In this document: positions 46,790 through 57,875 of the stretch, one piece after another
Numbering within the stretch: position 1 is the stretch's first letter
How the letters are laid out: every line of letters begins with the position of its first letter
NCBI GenBank assembly: GCA_902729315.2
Contig: LR746270.1
Coordinates: forward strand, 3,744,501-3,808,500
Source of the DNA: Spirodela intermedia
Taxonomy: Eukaryota; Streptophyta; Magnoliopsida; Alismatales; Araceae
Length of the DNA: 64,000 nucleotides
Direction of reading: 5' to 3'
Program-made: the position numbers and the translations under genes
Notes under the pieces: model-generated
Database searches by the model: none
The model's input: only the letters and a program-made list of their open reading frames with translations
What the model was told of the DNA's origin: nothing

Positions 46790-47473
46790 ATGGCCAGTAG
46801 CTTCGGGGAATCATCCAGCCGATATCCCCAAAGCCCTTCGTGCTCCGGGAACAACAACAACTCCGATGCCGGGGATTTCGAGTGCAACATCTGTTTCGAA
46901 TTGGCTCAGGACCCGATCATAACACTGTGCGGCCACCTCTTCTGCTGGCCCTGCCTCTACAAATGGCTCCACATGCACGCTCGCTCTCCCGAATGCCCCG
47001 TCTGCAAGGCCCTTGTGCAGGAAGACAAGCTGGTCCCCCTCTACGGCCGAGGAAAGACATCCACAGACCCTCGCTCTAAGTCAGTGCCTGGTGTCGACAT
47101 CCCCCACCGCCCCACCGGCATGAGGCCCGAGACTGCCCCTCCACCCGACCCAAACCACTTCCCTCACCATGGATTTGGGTTCATGGGGGGGTTCCCCCCC
47201 ATGGCCACCGCCAGGATTGGGAACTTCAGCCTCACTGCCGGCTTTGGCGGGCTCTTCCCCTCTCTGTTCAACTTCCATGTTCAAGGCTTTCCCGATCCCG
47301 CCGCCTATGCACCCTCTGCTAGTTTCCCCTACGGCTTTGGAAACTCATTTCATGGCGGCCATGCCCATGGGTTCCCCCCGCGCACCACCGTGAGGCAGCA
47401 GGAGAATTCCCTCCTGACAACTCTCTTCCTCGTGGTCGGCGCTTTTGTTCTCTTTGCTCTTCTATTCACATAA
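46790..47473 (+). CDS. RMA/RNF5-type RING E3 ubiquitin ligase, 227 aa
   Basis: Single-exon coding region. A C3HC4 RING at residues 32-73 (CNIC, CGHLFCWPC, CPVC) recruits E2 enzymes. A short KLVPLYGRG segment follows it, which is typical of RMA proteins. The middle is Pro/Gly/His/Phe-rich (PHHGFGFMGG, FPYGFGNSFHGG). A C-terminal hydrophobic anchor at about 206-226 (LLTTLFLVVGAFVLFALLF) fits an ER tail-anchored ligase. An upstream in-frame ATG at 46721 would add 23 residues, but it sits in the predicted leader intron, so 46790 is preferred. Known family role is ER quality control; the substrate is unknown. Confidence 0.93.
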   Translation: MASSFGESSSRYPQSPSCSGNNNNSDAGDFECNICFELAQDPIITLCGHLFCWPCLYKWLHMHARSPECPVCKALVQEDKLVPLYGRGKTSTDPRSKSVPGVDIPHRPTGMRPETAPPPDPNHFPHHGFGFMGGFPPMATARIGNFSLTAGFGGLFPSLFNFHVQGFPDPAAYAPSASFPYGFGNSFHGGHAHGFPPRTTVRQQENSLLTTLFLVVGAFVLFALLFT

Positions 47474-48643
47474 CTGAATTGCGTCCATTCGCCACCTTGT
47501 GGTTTTCTATATGCACCAAGAGGTTGTCATTATCTGAATGTGTCTGTGAACACCGTGAACAATGTTCCAACTAAGTCCCCACCCCACACCCCCTTCTCCC
47601 TTGGTTTATCAGTTCTTAAAAATGATGTCAATGCCCTGTAATTGCTTTTAATAAGGCATTTTTATGAATTTTGTTTCTGCTCGCCCTAATTAGCTCGTCT
47701 TCTTCTTCTTCTTCTTCTTCTTCTTCTTCTTCTTCTTCTTCTTCTTCTTCTTCTTCCTCTCTGCAACCCGTCGAAGATCCCAACGATTCTCCTGTATAAT
47801 ATCTTCACTGATGGATGATAACCGAGGAGTGGGTGAATTCCTTGACTTGGGTAAAGCTGCTAGCTTTCAGCTTTTTTTTTTTTTTTTTTGGTTCGTAAGT
47901 AAAGGGCCGTGGGGTTTTTTGGATTGGCCCGTGTTGCTTGTGGGCTGTTGTTGATTTTCACATCTTGTTCTGCTGAATCGACCAAATTTGGAAAGAAGGA
48001 GAAGAAGAAATGGGTCGATTTTGTGGGAAGTCAACGTCTCTATGCACGGATGAATTCACTGAATGGCAAGGAATGATCACGAGGTCTTCCCGGATGTCCT
48101 TGGTTGACAAGTATGAGACCTTTGATCTTTTTGTGGGCATGATGACTCTTCAAGGTTGGTCAACCCTAACAAAGCTCAGATCCATATAGGATAAGGAAGA
48201 AGATCTCGAAACTCCAATTGTGTTTGTTCAGAGGGTAATGGATGGTGGACTTTGACGGTCAACGGCTTAGTTTTTAATGGAAGCACCTTCATAGAAAGCT
48301 CGAGGAGAAGCTGAGAAGGAGGCTAACTGTGGTTTCCGGGCTTTTTTTAAAAGCCCACAGAAACCAGGGCCGGCCCATTGGAACTCATTCAAACCACAAT
48401 CTTTCCTTTGAATTTATTTTTCTTCCTATTTCGGATCCAAATTTTCAGTCTTTGACGAGAAATGGCATCTTTTGTCGGTAACCCACTTGCCCTAAATCTC
48501 CGGGTCAATCGCCCGATATCCTCCCGGGATCTCACCCTAATCCACGTGGCCCTACGAGGATAAAAGTCAAATCCCCGGGTCATGAACGAGGAGAGTTCGG
48601 TGGGGATAAGAAGCAGAAGCAGAGAAAAAGGAGGAAGAGGAAG
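47474..48643. other. Intergenic region with a long TTC microsatellite and W-box cores
   Basis: RMA 3' UTR to about 47660, then the (TCT)n tract. 47990-48320 contains many GTCAA/TTGAC cores, including a TTGGTCAACC palindrome near 48153. No gene recognised. Confidence 0.55.
47698..47755 (+). repeat. (TCT)n trinucleotide microsatellite
   Basis: About 19 uninterrupted TCT units between the RMA gene and the next gene. Likely length-polymorphic. Confidence 0.95.
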
Positions 48644-48967
48644 ATGTTGAGTTCGAGATGTGTGGGCGGCGGCGAGGAGGGCTCCCCGAAGGTCCGCCGG
48701 TGGGCGGAATCCGACGCGGAGTTCCTGCGGGGGATCGCTGAGGGAGAGGAGGGCTCCCCGGCGACGGCGGAGCAGCTCCGCCGGCGGCGAGTCCTGAAGA
48801 GCTACACCTTCTCGAGGAAGGAGGGGCTGGTGGAGAAACTGAGGAGGTGGCTGCTGGAGAAGAAGAGGAGAGGGAAAGTGAAGAGAGAGAAGGACGTCAC
48901 CTACGGCCCTTCCTGCTTCAAACTCGCCTTCTCCTGTGCCGTGAGAGTTGACCTTTCCGAACCCTAG
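48644..48967 (+). CDS. Small basic plant protein of unknown function, 107 aa
   Basis: The frame has an acidic N-terminal half (WAESDAEFLRGIAEGEEG) and a basic second half (RRRRVLKSYTFSRKEGLVEK, LRRWLLEKKRR). The SYTFSRKE-type block is seen in short uncharacterised plant proteins and supports real coding. No signal peptide, membrane segment or enzyme motif. It is followed by GA repeats in the 3' flank. The antisense open frame across it has no family features. Confidence 0.6.
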   Translation: MLSSRCVGGGEEGSPKVRRWAESDAEFLRGIAEGEEGSPATAEQLRRRRVLKSYTFSRKEGLVEKLRRWLLEKKRRGKVKREKDVTYGPSCFKLAFSCAVRVDLSEP

Positions 48968-51920
48968 AGAGAGAGAGAGGGAGAGAGAGGGAGGTGGGCC
49001 TTTTGGTAGTAGCCCACCGGACGGGGGTGGGCCATTCTTGTGACCCATGTAAGTTATCCTCTCTCTCTCTCTCATGAAATGAGTCCACCGGGAGACTTGA
49101 AGCTTCAAGTGGACGGATATTAACCGCCCGAATCCCAAGGAAAGGTCAACGTTCATCTGTTTGCTGCTCCGATGGTAAGTTGGCGGTTTGAACGGGTGGG
49201 GTTGACCCAGTCAAGAGTTGGAAAGGGATTTTTTACTGAGTTCTTGAGGCGTTGACCAGTTGGACGGATGCCGTCACCGCCCGGTCACCATGAGGTAGAA
49301 GCTGGGGGTGGAGACGGCGAGCCGTCCTTTCTGGTCTCCTTCTTGAGCACAGCCAACAGAAGTCCCTCTCCCCTGGTCCCCTTCACTACAACTGGCCAGC
49401 CCCATCGACAGAGAGACACGTAGGAAGAGAGAGAAAGAAACGCATCTGCCCTGGAAGATGCGAAAGGCAGAGAGAGAGAGAGAGGTCCGTCGACGAAATC
49501 AACCAACTGGAGATGGACATATAGATTATTGATTCCACGTGATGGTGCCACTGGGGATGCGCCACATGTGCCCCAACCTACGTGGGCACCCCGTGGGCAC
49601 CCCGTGGGCACCCCGTGGCCAGTCCCTCTTGTGGGCCCTCTATGTCTACGTCACCCACTAGCCGTCACGGTCCCATTGATTCCCGCCATTTTTTTGGGAC
49701 GAGCCAATCCTCGAGCATTGGTGGCTCCGTTATTTTCCCTCAGAACCGTCGTCTCACCCATCCCCTCCGAAAGGGGAGGGGAGGAGGGGAGAAAAGTACG
49801 GAAGGGACGAGGGAGTTCCTGGCCTGACTTCCCGAAGGAGATCTGATCCGGTCTGTGCAGAAAATGACCGGCGGGAGCGGGACGAAGGGGGACGAACGGC
49901 GACCAGAGAGGTAATCCGGCGGCCGACGAAAGCGACGTGAATTGAAGGAAGGAGATCCAGCAGATCCCAGTGGAGCAGGGCCGCCCCGGCCCTCCGAGAT
50001 CCCCCAACCTCCCTCTGACGAGCCATCCCCGAGGTAAGAGTACGACTGATCGAGCAGCATTAATTTCTCTAGGGCTCGTCTGTTGAAAATCTGCGACGCA
50101 GAGGGATCGAGCACCTTATATCAGTTCTCTCCCCTGCCGTCTCCCTCCACTTCATCTGGCGAGGTCGAGAGGTCGAGAGGTCGAGGAGGGTGGAGCCGTG
50201 TGAGCCCTACCATGCCGGACGCCGCCGATCTCTCCAGATCCGAAATGATGTGGTGTAGCAACTTGGGGGCGGGGGTGGGGATCGTCGTCTTCTACTTCCT
50301 CAGCATTAAAATATTGTTCGTTGACTTCTCCCACTGGCGTAAATCGGATCTTCTCATTTTTCATATTTTCATACTTCTAAAAATTGAGGGATCTGATATT
50401 TTTGAAAAATATATACTGATTAATATTCCAATAAAAACTAGGCTCTATATATCCATTTATATATCCATATATCTATCTCTTATCGACGTAAACACTAAAC
50501 AATGTGAATTATTTTTAAAAAACAAAATATAAATTTATTTTTTTGGAAAATTATTCCCCAAAGTATAGTTTACCTGTCTCTCTCTCTCGCTAGATATACA
50601 TATATATCACATAGTAAATTCTGATGCCCACGTTGGGAATGCAAGCGTATAAACTTCTTCATCCAAATTCATAAATGCCAATGATTAAGTAATGTTAATA
50701 GGAATAAATGTCCTTCAACCCCCCCCCCCCTCCCCCCTCCCCCCTTACACAAAAGACCATGCAAATCCGCAACACCCACGCATTGACTTTTGGAAGCATG
50801 CAAGTGCGGTAGAAAAGTCAACGCTATTTTGGAAGGGGGACCACGGTGTTTCAATATGGGTCAACCTGTTACTGTGGTATTAAATCTCCTCTCACGCATG
50901 CTACCACTTGCTCTATATTTTATCATAGAACAATGGATGGGAAGGCCCGGGACATTTGCACATTGCCCCCTCAATAATATCTCATTGAGGCAGCAAACCC
51001 TCTCTCTCTCTAAAAAATGTGTCACTGTTGATGGATTTTAATTTCGTATTATTTTTTTCAAATATAACATATTCATTTAATGACGTATATTTTGAGATAA
51101 TTTCAGCAAAAAAAGATTTAGTAAATTAGCTTGTATATTAAAGTTTCATTTTTTTAATGGTGGCGCATTTATGAGGACATCCTGGAAAAACGGGACACGA
51201 TCTGTGAATTAACGATTAAACCCCTATAAAAAATAGGAATAGCAAAACTGACCCCCGATCATCACTGCGGAGGGAGCGGACGGTGGGCGATTGAGACAGG
51301 TGGACGACAGAATTGATGGCTTCCAATAGATGGCTTCCAATAATTGATGGGGCCCACTTTTTTTTTTGACCCCCACCCCCGCAAAGCGACAGAATTGGCT
51401 ACCCGACCTTCTTATCGTGCGCCTCAAGAAGAACACCTAAAATGACCGTCCGATCGAGGCCCCTCCTCTCTCATTTGCGGCTGAGATCAACCTGCCCGAC
51501 GAATCCGTTGCCACGGGCTTACTTCTCTCAGAACCCTCAAAAGATTATTAATTGTGAATAAACCATAGATGTGTGGCATTGAAAGAAGCACGTGTATAGA
51601 TATTCGGCATTGCCATTGAGATTCTTTCTCTTATGATACTAATGTGAAAAAAAAAACACACTAATTTGACTATGAAAGCGGGCAATTATCAATTATCAAT
51701 TATTCTGGGAGTTAATCATGCGCGAGTGCTAATGACCCGGGCTATTAAAAAGCCCAAGAAAAAGCCCGCGGGCCATTCAATGGGAACCATCCGATCAATC
51801 TCCGACGGTCATCCCTCAGCAACATGGCCCTTTAGCCTAGACTTGGGTCAGGAGTAGCCGTAGGGAAGAAGCCAGGCCCTTTGAATTCCAAATTGTGCCG
51901 GAAGAAAAAGCCCACGAAGG

Positions 51921-51965
<45 letters not shown>

Positions 51966-52615
51966 TCTTACAGCAGGCTTGGAAGCCCGCTAAATTCCCT
52001 AGGGAGGCCCCGAGCCCGAAGAAGTGTGGGGGAATGACGAAAATGCCCCAGGGGGTTGCACGGACGGGTCGATTTCGGGGAAAAGGAAAAGGGAAGGTCA
52101 CTCGGTTTTGTTTTGTTTTGTTTTATTTTATTTTATTTTTTCAGCGTGAGACACGGTTTCTGTAATTTTTATATTTCCCATAATTCCGAAAGCAAAGTAA
52201 AAACTGTATGGGGGCGATATCAGAGGAGAGGAGAGAGAGAAGAGAGAGTAAGGAAAGGAAGGGAGCAGCTACCCTCTCCTCTCCTCTTCTCGGTCGCACC
52301 AGTCCTTGGGGAAGGAAGAAGAAAGAGAGAGAGAGAGAGCGAGAGAGAGAGAGAGCGAGAGAGAGAGCTAGAGAGAGAGCTAGAGGGAGGGTCTCTCATA
52401 TGCGGGCTTCTTCATGTTCCGTCGTTCGCCCAAGCCTGTGAAAGCGAGAACGTCTGGAGGAGTTGTGGAGGATCTGATCGGGGGTTTTCTGCGTGTTGGT
52501 GGAGAGGAGAGGAGGGGGGGGGAGGATGGCCATAGCGGGGAAGGGCGAGAAGCCGGCAGAGTAGCGCCGCCTGCTCTTTCACATCGCCGTCGCCTCACAA
52601 CCAAGCCATCCGTCT
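48968..52615. other. Long intergenic region upstream of the BEL1-like gene
   Basis: W-box cores cluster at 49144-49260. An 11-bp unit GTGGGCACCCC repeats three times at about 49582-49614. C runs occur near 50719-50731, and a (CT)n tract at about 51926-51963. Imperfect GA repeats at about 52322-52385 are probably in the leader of the homeodomain gene. 49850-50300 is GC-rich with no recognisable product and may be non-coding transcript or promoter. Confidence 0.5.
51926..51963 (+). repeat. (CT)n microsatellite
   Basis: About 19 uninterrupted CT dinucleotides, about 650 bp upstream of the BEL1-like start codon. GAGA/CT tracts like this are bound by plant BPC factors, but position here proves nothing. 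Confidence 0.9.
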
Positions 52616-53815
52616 ATGTCACAGGGCTTCTACCAGGGCCTCTTCACCTTCCCCGATGGCGTCCATGAGCCCAACGGCGCCGCTGGCAACCTGCTCTCGG
52701 ACATGTTCAATTTACCCTCCGGCGGGGGCTCCCAGGCTGCTGACCTCGCCGCCAGCCAGATCCCGCCAAATTTCCGCCACCAGAGATCCGCCCCCTCGGA
52801 AGCGGGGCCGCCCTCCTTCTCTGGAGACTGGTATGCCGGCGGCGGCAGCATGACCCACCTGGCAAACGCAGCAGCGAAGCCGGCACCACTGCCGCAGCCG
52901 CATAATTTCCCCGGTTTGAACGCCGCCACCGCTATGCAACTGTTCCTGCTCAATCCCCAGCAGCAAAGGCCGCCGCCCCACTCGGCCGCGCTACCACATC
53001 CCTACTTCTTTCCGGCCGAGCAGGTGGAGTACGGGGGATCCTTCTCGGCGGCGCAGGGGCTGAGGCAATCGAGGTACGCTCGCGCCGCTCAGGAGCTTCT
53101 GGAGGAGTTCTGCAGCGTAGTGAGGGGGCAGATGAGGGCGAGGGGAGGAGGAGGGAGGGGGAAGAGACAGGTTTCCTCCTCCTCCTCCGCCGTCACCGGC
53201 GACGGTGGGCCGTCCGCCACCGCCCCCGGTATGGAGGCCCCCGTCGACAGGTTCGAACAGCAAAGGAAGAAGGCTCAGCTCTTGTCCATGCTCAATGAGG
53301 CACGTAGTCTTACATCTCTCTCGCTCCTCTCTCTCTCTCTCTCTCTCTCTCTTAACCCCACCTCCCTCTCTCTCTCTTTTGCACCAGCTTTCCCCTTTCT
53401 CGTCTGTCGTACCTCTTTCTTCCTTCGCTTCCTGTCTCCCACCTTCCCCCTCCTGCACTGCCCACCAGTGAAACCCTAGGCGATATTGGCCCCGCGATCC
53501 TCTTGCTCTCTCTCTCTCTCTCCATCCCCATTCAGATCTACTCCAAAAACTCCTCAGAGAAACCTGGGGTTGAGCGCGAGGATAGATGCCTCCTGGTCTG
53601 AGTTGACTTTGAGGGGCTGTGATGGGGAAATCGTGATCCACATCATAATTGGCACTCTTCTTCTTGTTGTTCTTCTTCCCCCTGCCTCCATGGTTACGAC
53701 AATTCCCCGAAGAAGAAACGTGGGAATATCGAGTTATTCTCTCAGACATCCTTTCCATTCTCAGGAAAGAAAAAAAAGAGAGCAGTGTAAATCCATGCAA
53801 CCGAAGTCCCCCCCC

Positions 53816-53855
<40 letters not shown>

Positions 53856-54486
53856 CCTTCTCTCGCTTGTCCTCCTAGTTTCCCTGAACTCAGAGGCCGC
53901 GACTGAGGAATCATCTTTTTTCTGCTCTATCTTGTAGTAATGGCGGGGCGTTCACCATATCTCTATCGCTCTCTCTCTGTCTCATGGCCGCGAGTTAACC
54001 ATCTTTCTTCTGCTATCTTCATCCTCTCTCTCTCTTTCTCGCACTCCCTCTCGTGGTATTAGATTGACCATCTCTCTTCTTCCTCTTCCCTCTTTCTCGC
54101 ACTCACACTCATGGTAGTAGATTAACCGTCTTTCTTCTTCGTCCTCCTCTCTCTCTCTCTCTCTCCCTCTCCCTCTTTCTCATAGAAGTAGATTTGCCGT
54201 CTTTCCTCTCTCCTCTCCCTCTCTTTCTCATGGTAGTAGATTAACCGTTTTCTTCCTCCTTCCCCCCCTCTCTCTCTCGGTAGTAGATTAACCGTCTTTC
54301 TTCTTCTTCCTCTCTCCTTCTAATGGCGGTGGACAAACCATTCATTCTTCTTCCTCTCTTTCTAATGAAGGTGGATTAACATCGTCCTTCCTCTCTCTCT
54401 CTCTCTCTCGCTACTGGTTACGGACTAATAATATCTTTCTTCCACTCTCTTTCTCGAACCGCAGTTGATTATCCATATCTGTCTTC

Positions 54487-54517
<31 letters not shown>

Positions 54518-56773
54518 CGCTACTGGTTACGGACTAATAATATCTTTCTTCCACTCTCTTTCTCGAACCGCAGTTGATTATCCACAACTGTCTTCTCTCT
54601 CTCTCTCATCTTCTTTCTCCTCCCCCTCTCCCACCGTAATGCCCGTAAATTCACCACCTTCCTTCTTCTTATCTTCTCCCTCCCTCTCTCTCTCTCTCTT
54701 GTTTTCTCGAGTCCATCCATTTCCATGAGCACTGAGCCGTGAGTGTTCTGGTGGCGGCGTTGGAACAGATCGATAGAAGATACAGCAGCTACTGCGACCA
54801 GATGCAGGCGGTGATGAGCTCCTTCGACTCCGCCATGGGCCTCGGCTCAGCGATCCCCTACACCGCCCTCGCCCGCCAGGCCATGTCCCGCCATTTTCGC
54901 GCCCTCAAGGACGCCGTCGCCGCTCAGCTCCGCAGGACCTGCTCGCTGCTCGGCGAGGACGCTGGCGGCGGCGGCGGCGGAGGAGCTGCGGGGCTCACCA
55001 AGGGAGAGACCCCGCGGCTGAGGCTGCTCGAGCAGAGCCTGTGGCGGCAGCGATCGCTCAGCCACGGCGGCGCCGCTCTCGAGCAGGAGACATGGCGACC
55101 GCAGAGGGGCCTGCCGGAGCGCTCCGTCAAGGTCCTCCGGGCTTGGCTCTTCGAGCACTTCCTTCACCCGTAAGCTCTCTCTCTCTCTCCTGTTTCTCTC
55201 TGTATCTTTGTCTGTAGAGATGTGGGATGAGATCTAGCCGCCGATCCAGCGGAGATTAACCGTGGCAGCCATATGAAACTTTCTCTCTCTTCCTTCACTT
55301 ACACTGTCGACTGTCCTTTCCCCCCTTCCTCCTCCCATTCCCCACCTCTGCTCTGCTGTGCATGGACCTTTTATGAGGTAACTGACGATGCTCTCTCTCT
55401 CTCTCTCTACAGGTACCCTAGTGATGCAGACAAGCATTCGTTGGCGAGACAGACGGGTCTGTCGAGAAGCCAGGTCAGTTTCCTCCCTTCAATTATGAGA
55501 GATGAAGTACGACCTCACCTAGCCCTGTAAGAGAAAGAGAGAGAGAGAGAGAACCATAAAATATAATAAACACGAAAATGAAAATGGTTGACACTAATTT
55601 ATCTGATTCTTTAGAGACCAAATAGGAGGACGATTGATCCATATGAACTGAGAATTTCTGTGGTTAAATAATATCATAAAATTAATTATATGGTTAGGGT
55701 TTATGTGGGAGGTCAACTGGCCGGACCTAGCCATGGCTCTCTCCTGGGGATGAGATCACGTATTTGAGAGCCCAAGAAGGAAAGCTCTATTTCTGCCTCC
55801 TTAGGTTAGTGTTAGAACACCAGTACACACACTTTCTCCCTCTAGATCTAAGCTAAGGAAGAACAGTGTATAAATAATATAAAGTTTTACTCTTTCTCTC
55901 TCCTGGGTAGTCACCGAACAGTTTACTCTCCCTCTCTCTCTAAGCCGACTGAACAAATGAAAGATAATCTGTAAATGTACACAACCTATGAAAATTCAAA
56001 ACTTATGAAGATAATCCTACTAATATCCCTCTACACCCATTAAAAAATCCAAATGATTCCTCCCTTTCTCCTACTAGTGTGAGTACAGTACTCTCTCTCT
56101 CCGCTTGTGTAGTGATAGAGCACACGCACACACACTCTCTCCTCTCTCTCTCTCTCGCGCTGAAGTGAGCGAGCAGTACTTTCTCTCTCTATCTGTCTTT
56201 CACACACAGAGATCCTACCAAGCAGCGACATAAGCATTAAATATCCCCCATCGGGTCTCGCTCTCTCTCCCCTCTGTGGATTTCACCTTCCCAAGGGCGC
56301 TCTCCCTCTCTCTCCGGGGCCTTCCCCATTTACTATTCGCTGCCATGGTCGGCAGCTCACACAGGCCATCTGGGCATCACCCTCTGCAGGTCTCCAACTG
56401 GTTCATCAATGCCAGGGTTCGCCTGTGGAAGCCCATGGTTGAGGAGATGTACCAGAAGGAGTCCACGGCGGCGGAGGACCAGACTCCGCCGCCGGAGCCG
56501 GCACCGGGAGGGGCCGGCGAGGGCAGTTCGTGGTCGCCGGCGCCGTCCCACCGGAGCCAGCAGTACCAGCAGGAGCGCCTTGCCCCCTGGGAAGCAGCGG
56601 CGGCGGCGCGGCACGGAGACGGCGTCGACATGGCGGCGCTGCTCGTCGGCGATCTCTGCGAGCTCGGCGGCGCCGCCGGGCTCGCCACTTCCGGCGACGT
56701 CTCCCTCACCCTCGGCCTCCGCCACGCCGGCAACTCTCCGGCGATGCGGAGGTTTCCCGGCGAGGGCTTCTGA
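52616..56773 (+). CDS. BEL1-like homeodomain (TALE/BELL) transcription factor, 509 aa
   Basis: Nuclear DNA-binding protein that normally pairs with KNOX partners. Exons: 52616-53299, 54769-55169, 55413-55473, 56390-56773, phases joining to 1530 bp. The SKY domain is near residue 150 ([17 protein letters not shown]). The BELL domain starts at about 217 ([11 protein letters not shown], spanning the exon 1/2 join, then [13 protein letters not shown]). The three-residue-extended homeodomain is at about 325-385 with [19 protein letters not shown] and the recognition helix [27 protein letters not shown]-type VSLTLGL is near the C-terminus. Intron 1 appears to start with GC (AG|GCACGT) rather than GT. 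All key domains are intact. Confidence 0.93.
53300..54768 (+). other. Intron 1 of the BEL1-like gene, GC-AG type
   Basis: Domain continuity [16 protein letters not shown] requires splicing exactly at 53299/54769, where the first intron bases are GC and the last AG. The GT four bases further in would shift the frame. The intron is extremely CT-rich. Confidence 0.7.
53940..54605 (+). repeat. CT-rich minisatellite in BEL1-like intron 1
   Basis: A GGTAGTAGATTAACCGTCTT-like core followed by a variable CT tract recurs about ten times. The last two copies (starting near 54411 and 54520) are an almost exact 109-bp tandem duplication that includes CTACTGGTTACGG and GAACCGCAGTTGATTATCCA. Confidence 0.75.
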
Positions 56774-56807
56774 GAGATCTCCCCAGCCCACCCCTTTCCC
56801 CCCCCCC

Positions 56808-56823
56808 ATGATGACGTCATCAT
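56808..56823. promoter_or_regulatory. Perfect 16-bp palindrome with a CRE-type core
   Basis: ATGATGACGTCATCAT contains TGACGTCA, the bZIP/TGA-factor site, 35 bp after the BEL1-like stop. Its position in the 3' UTR makes a regulatory role uncertain. Confidence 0.35.
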
Positions 56824-57310
56824 CTAGGATTTTCCACCCATATCTGTACACTGAAATTCAATATAAACTGTATAGCTGAATTTTTCTTATTTTTTATTTC
56901 AACTGCATAGCTGTAAAATGGATCCAAGACCGACCCGTGGACCTGTACGGCCCATTAATGTCGGACCAGGATTGGGCCGGCCCAATAACAACTTGAACGT
57001 TGTATCATGCAACGGGAAGGTAGAGAGAGAGAGAGGGAGAGAGCTTCAAAAGCCAGCCAAGCCCCTGTTTTTTCAGAAAAGAAGAAAGGGAGTCGAAAAC
57101 TCAGACTGGAGTTCTTAAAAGAGACATGAGAGAGAGAGAGAGAGAGAGAGAGGCCAGTTGTCGGAGAGGAGATGACCAGGGAGCATCAAAGTCAAAGGTC
57201 AAAGTCAACCTCCAACCTGCCCGCCGGTACCAACGAGCTCCACGTTGAGTGGATGGAGGGCGATCAGAACTTCAAAAGTCTCAGCCCCACCCCCTCCCCC
57301 TCCTCTATCA
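56824..57310. other. Short intergenic region between convergent BEL1-like and BTB genes
   Basis: It has the BEL1-like 3' UTR, two GA tracts (about 57021-57035, 57126-57152), and three GTCAA cores in a row at 57189-57208. No gene. Confidence 0.6.
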
Positions 57311-57844
57311 TCAACCTCCACAAGCATCCCCTTGCTGCTGGTGGCGGTGGCGGTGCTGCTCCATGAAAGGCCTGATGAAGGTCCTGCGCCACCAGACCTC
57401 GAATGCCCGCTGGAGATTAGGGCAGCCATCGCCGGCCTTCAAGAAGCTGCCGAGCCAGGAGAGGAGGACGCTCTGCTGGTCCTCCAGGGGGAGGGTGAGG
57501 ATCGTCTTCCCGATCCCCTCCTCCACCACCTTCCCGTCGAAGGACCGCCGCCGGTGCTGCAACCAGTTGAAGTCCTCGATCAGCGGCTGCAGCCACAGCC
57601 GGAGGAGCCGCCGGCGGGTCTCCTTCGCCGGCAGCACCTCCCCTCTGCCGATCCCCACGAACAGCCTCGCCGTCACGCAGCTCACCAGGTGGCGCGACGC
57701 CACTGGCAGCCTCCGGTGCAGCGCCGCCAGCTCCTCCTGCCCGGCCCACACTCCGGCGAACTCCTCCGCCGCGCGCCGCTCCGCCATGATCTCCACGAGC
57801 CACAGCAGGTTGTCGGCCTCGAGGCAGATCTCCCGCCGGAGCTT

Positions 57845-57875
<31 letters not shown>

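Noticed and set aside
48389..49156. 255-codon minus-strand open frame over the small basic gene
   Set aside because: Low-complexity Pro/Leu/Ser composition without family motifs; it is the antisense shadow of a GC-rich coding region.
49529..50532. Several ~100-150 codon frames in GC-rich DNA
   Set aside because: No motif, inconsistent strand, and no splice context leading to a recognisable product.
52991..53914. 307-codon minus-strand open frame in BEL1-like exon 1 and intron
   Set aside because: Arg/Glu repeats produced by the complementary strand of CT tracts; no domain.
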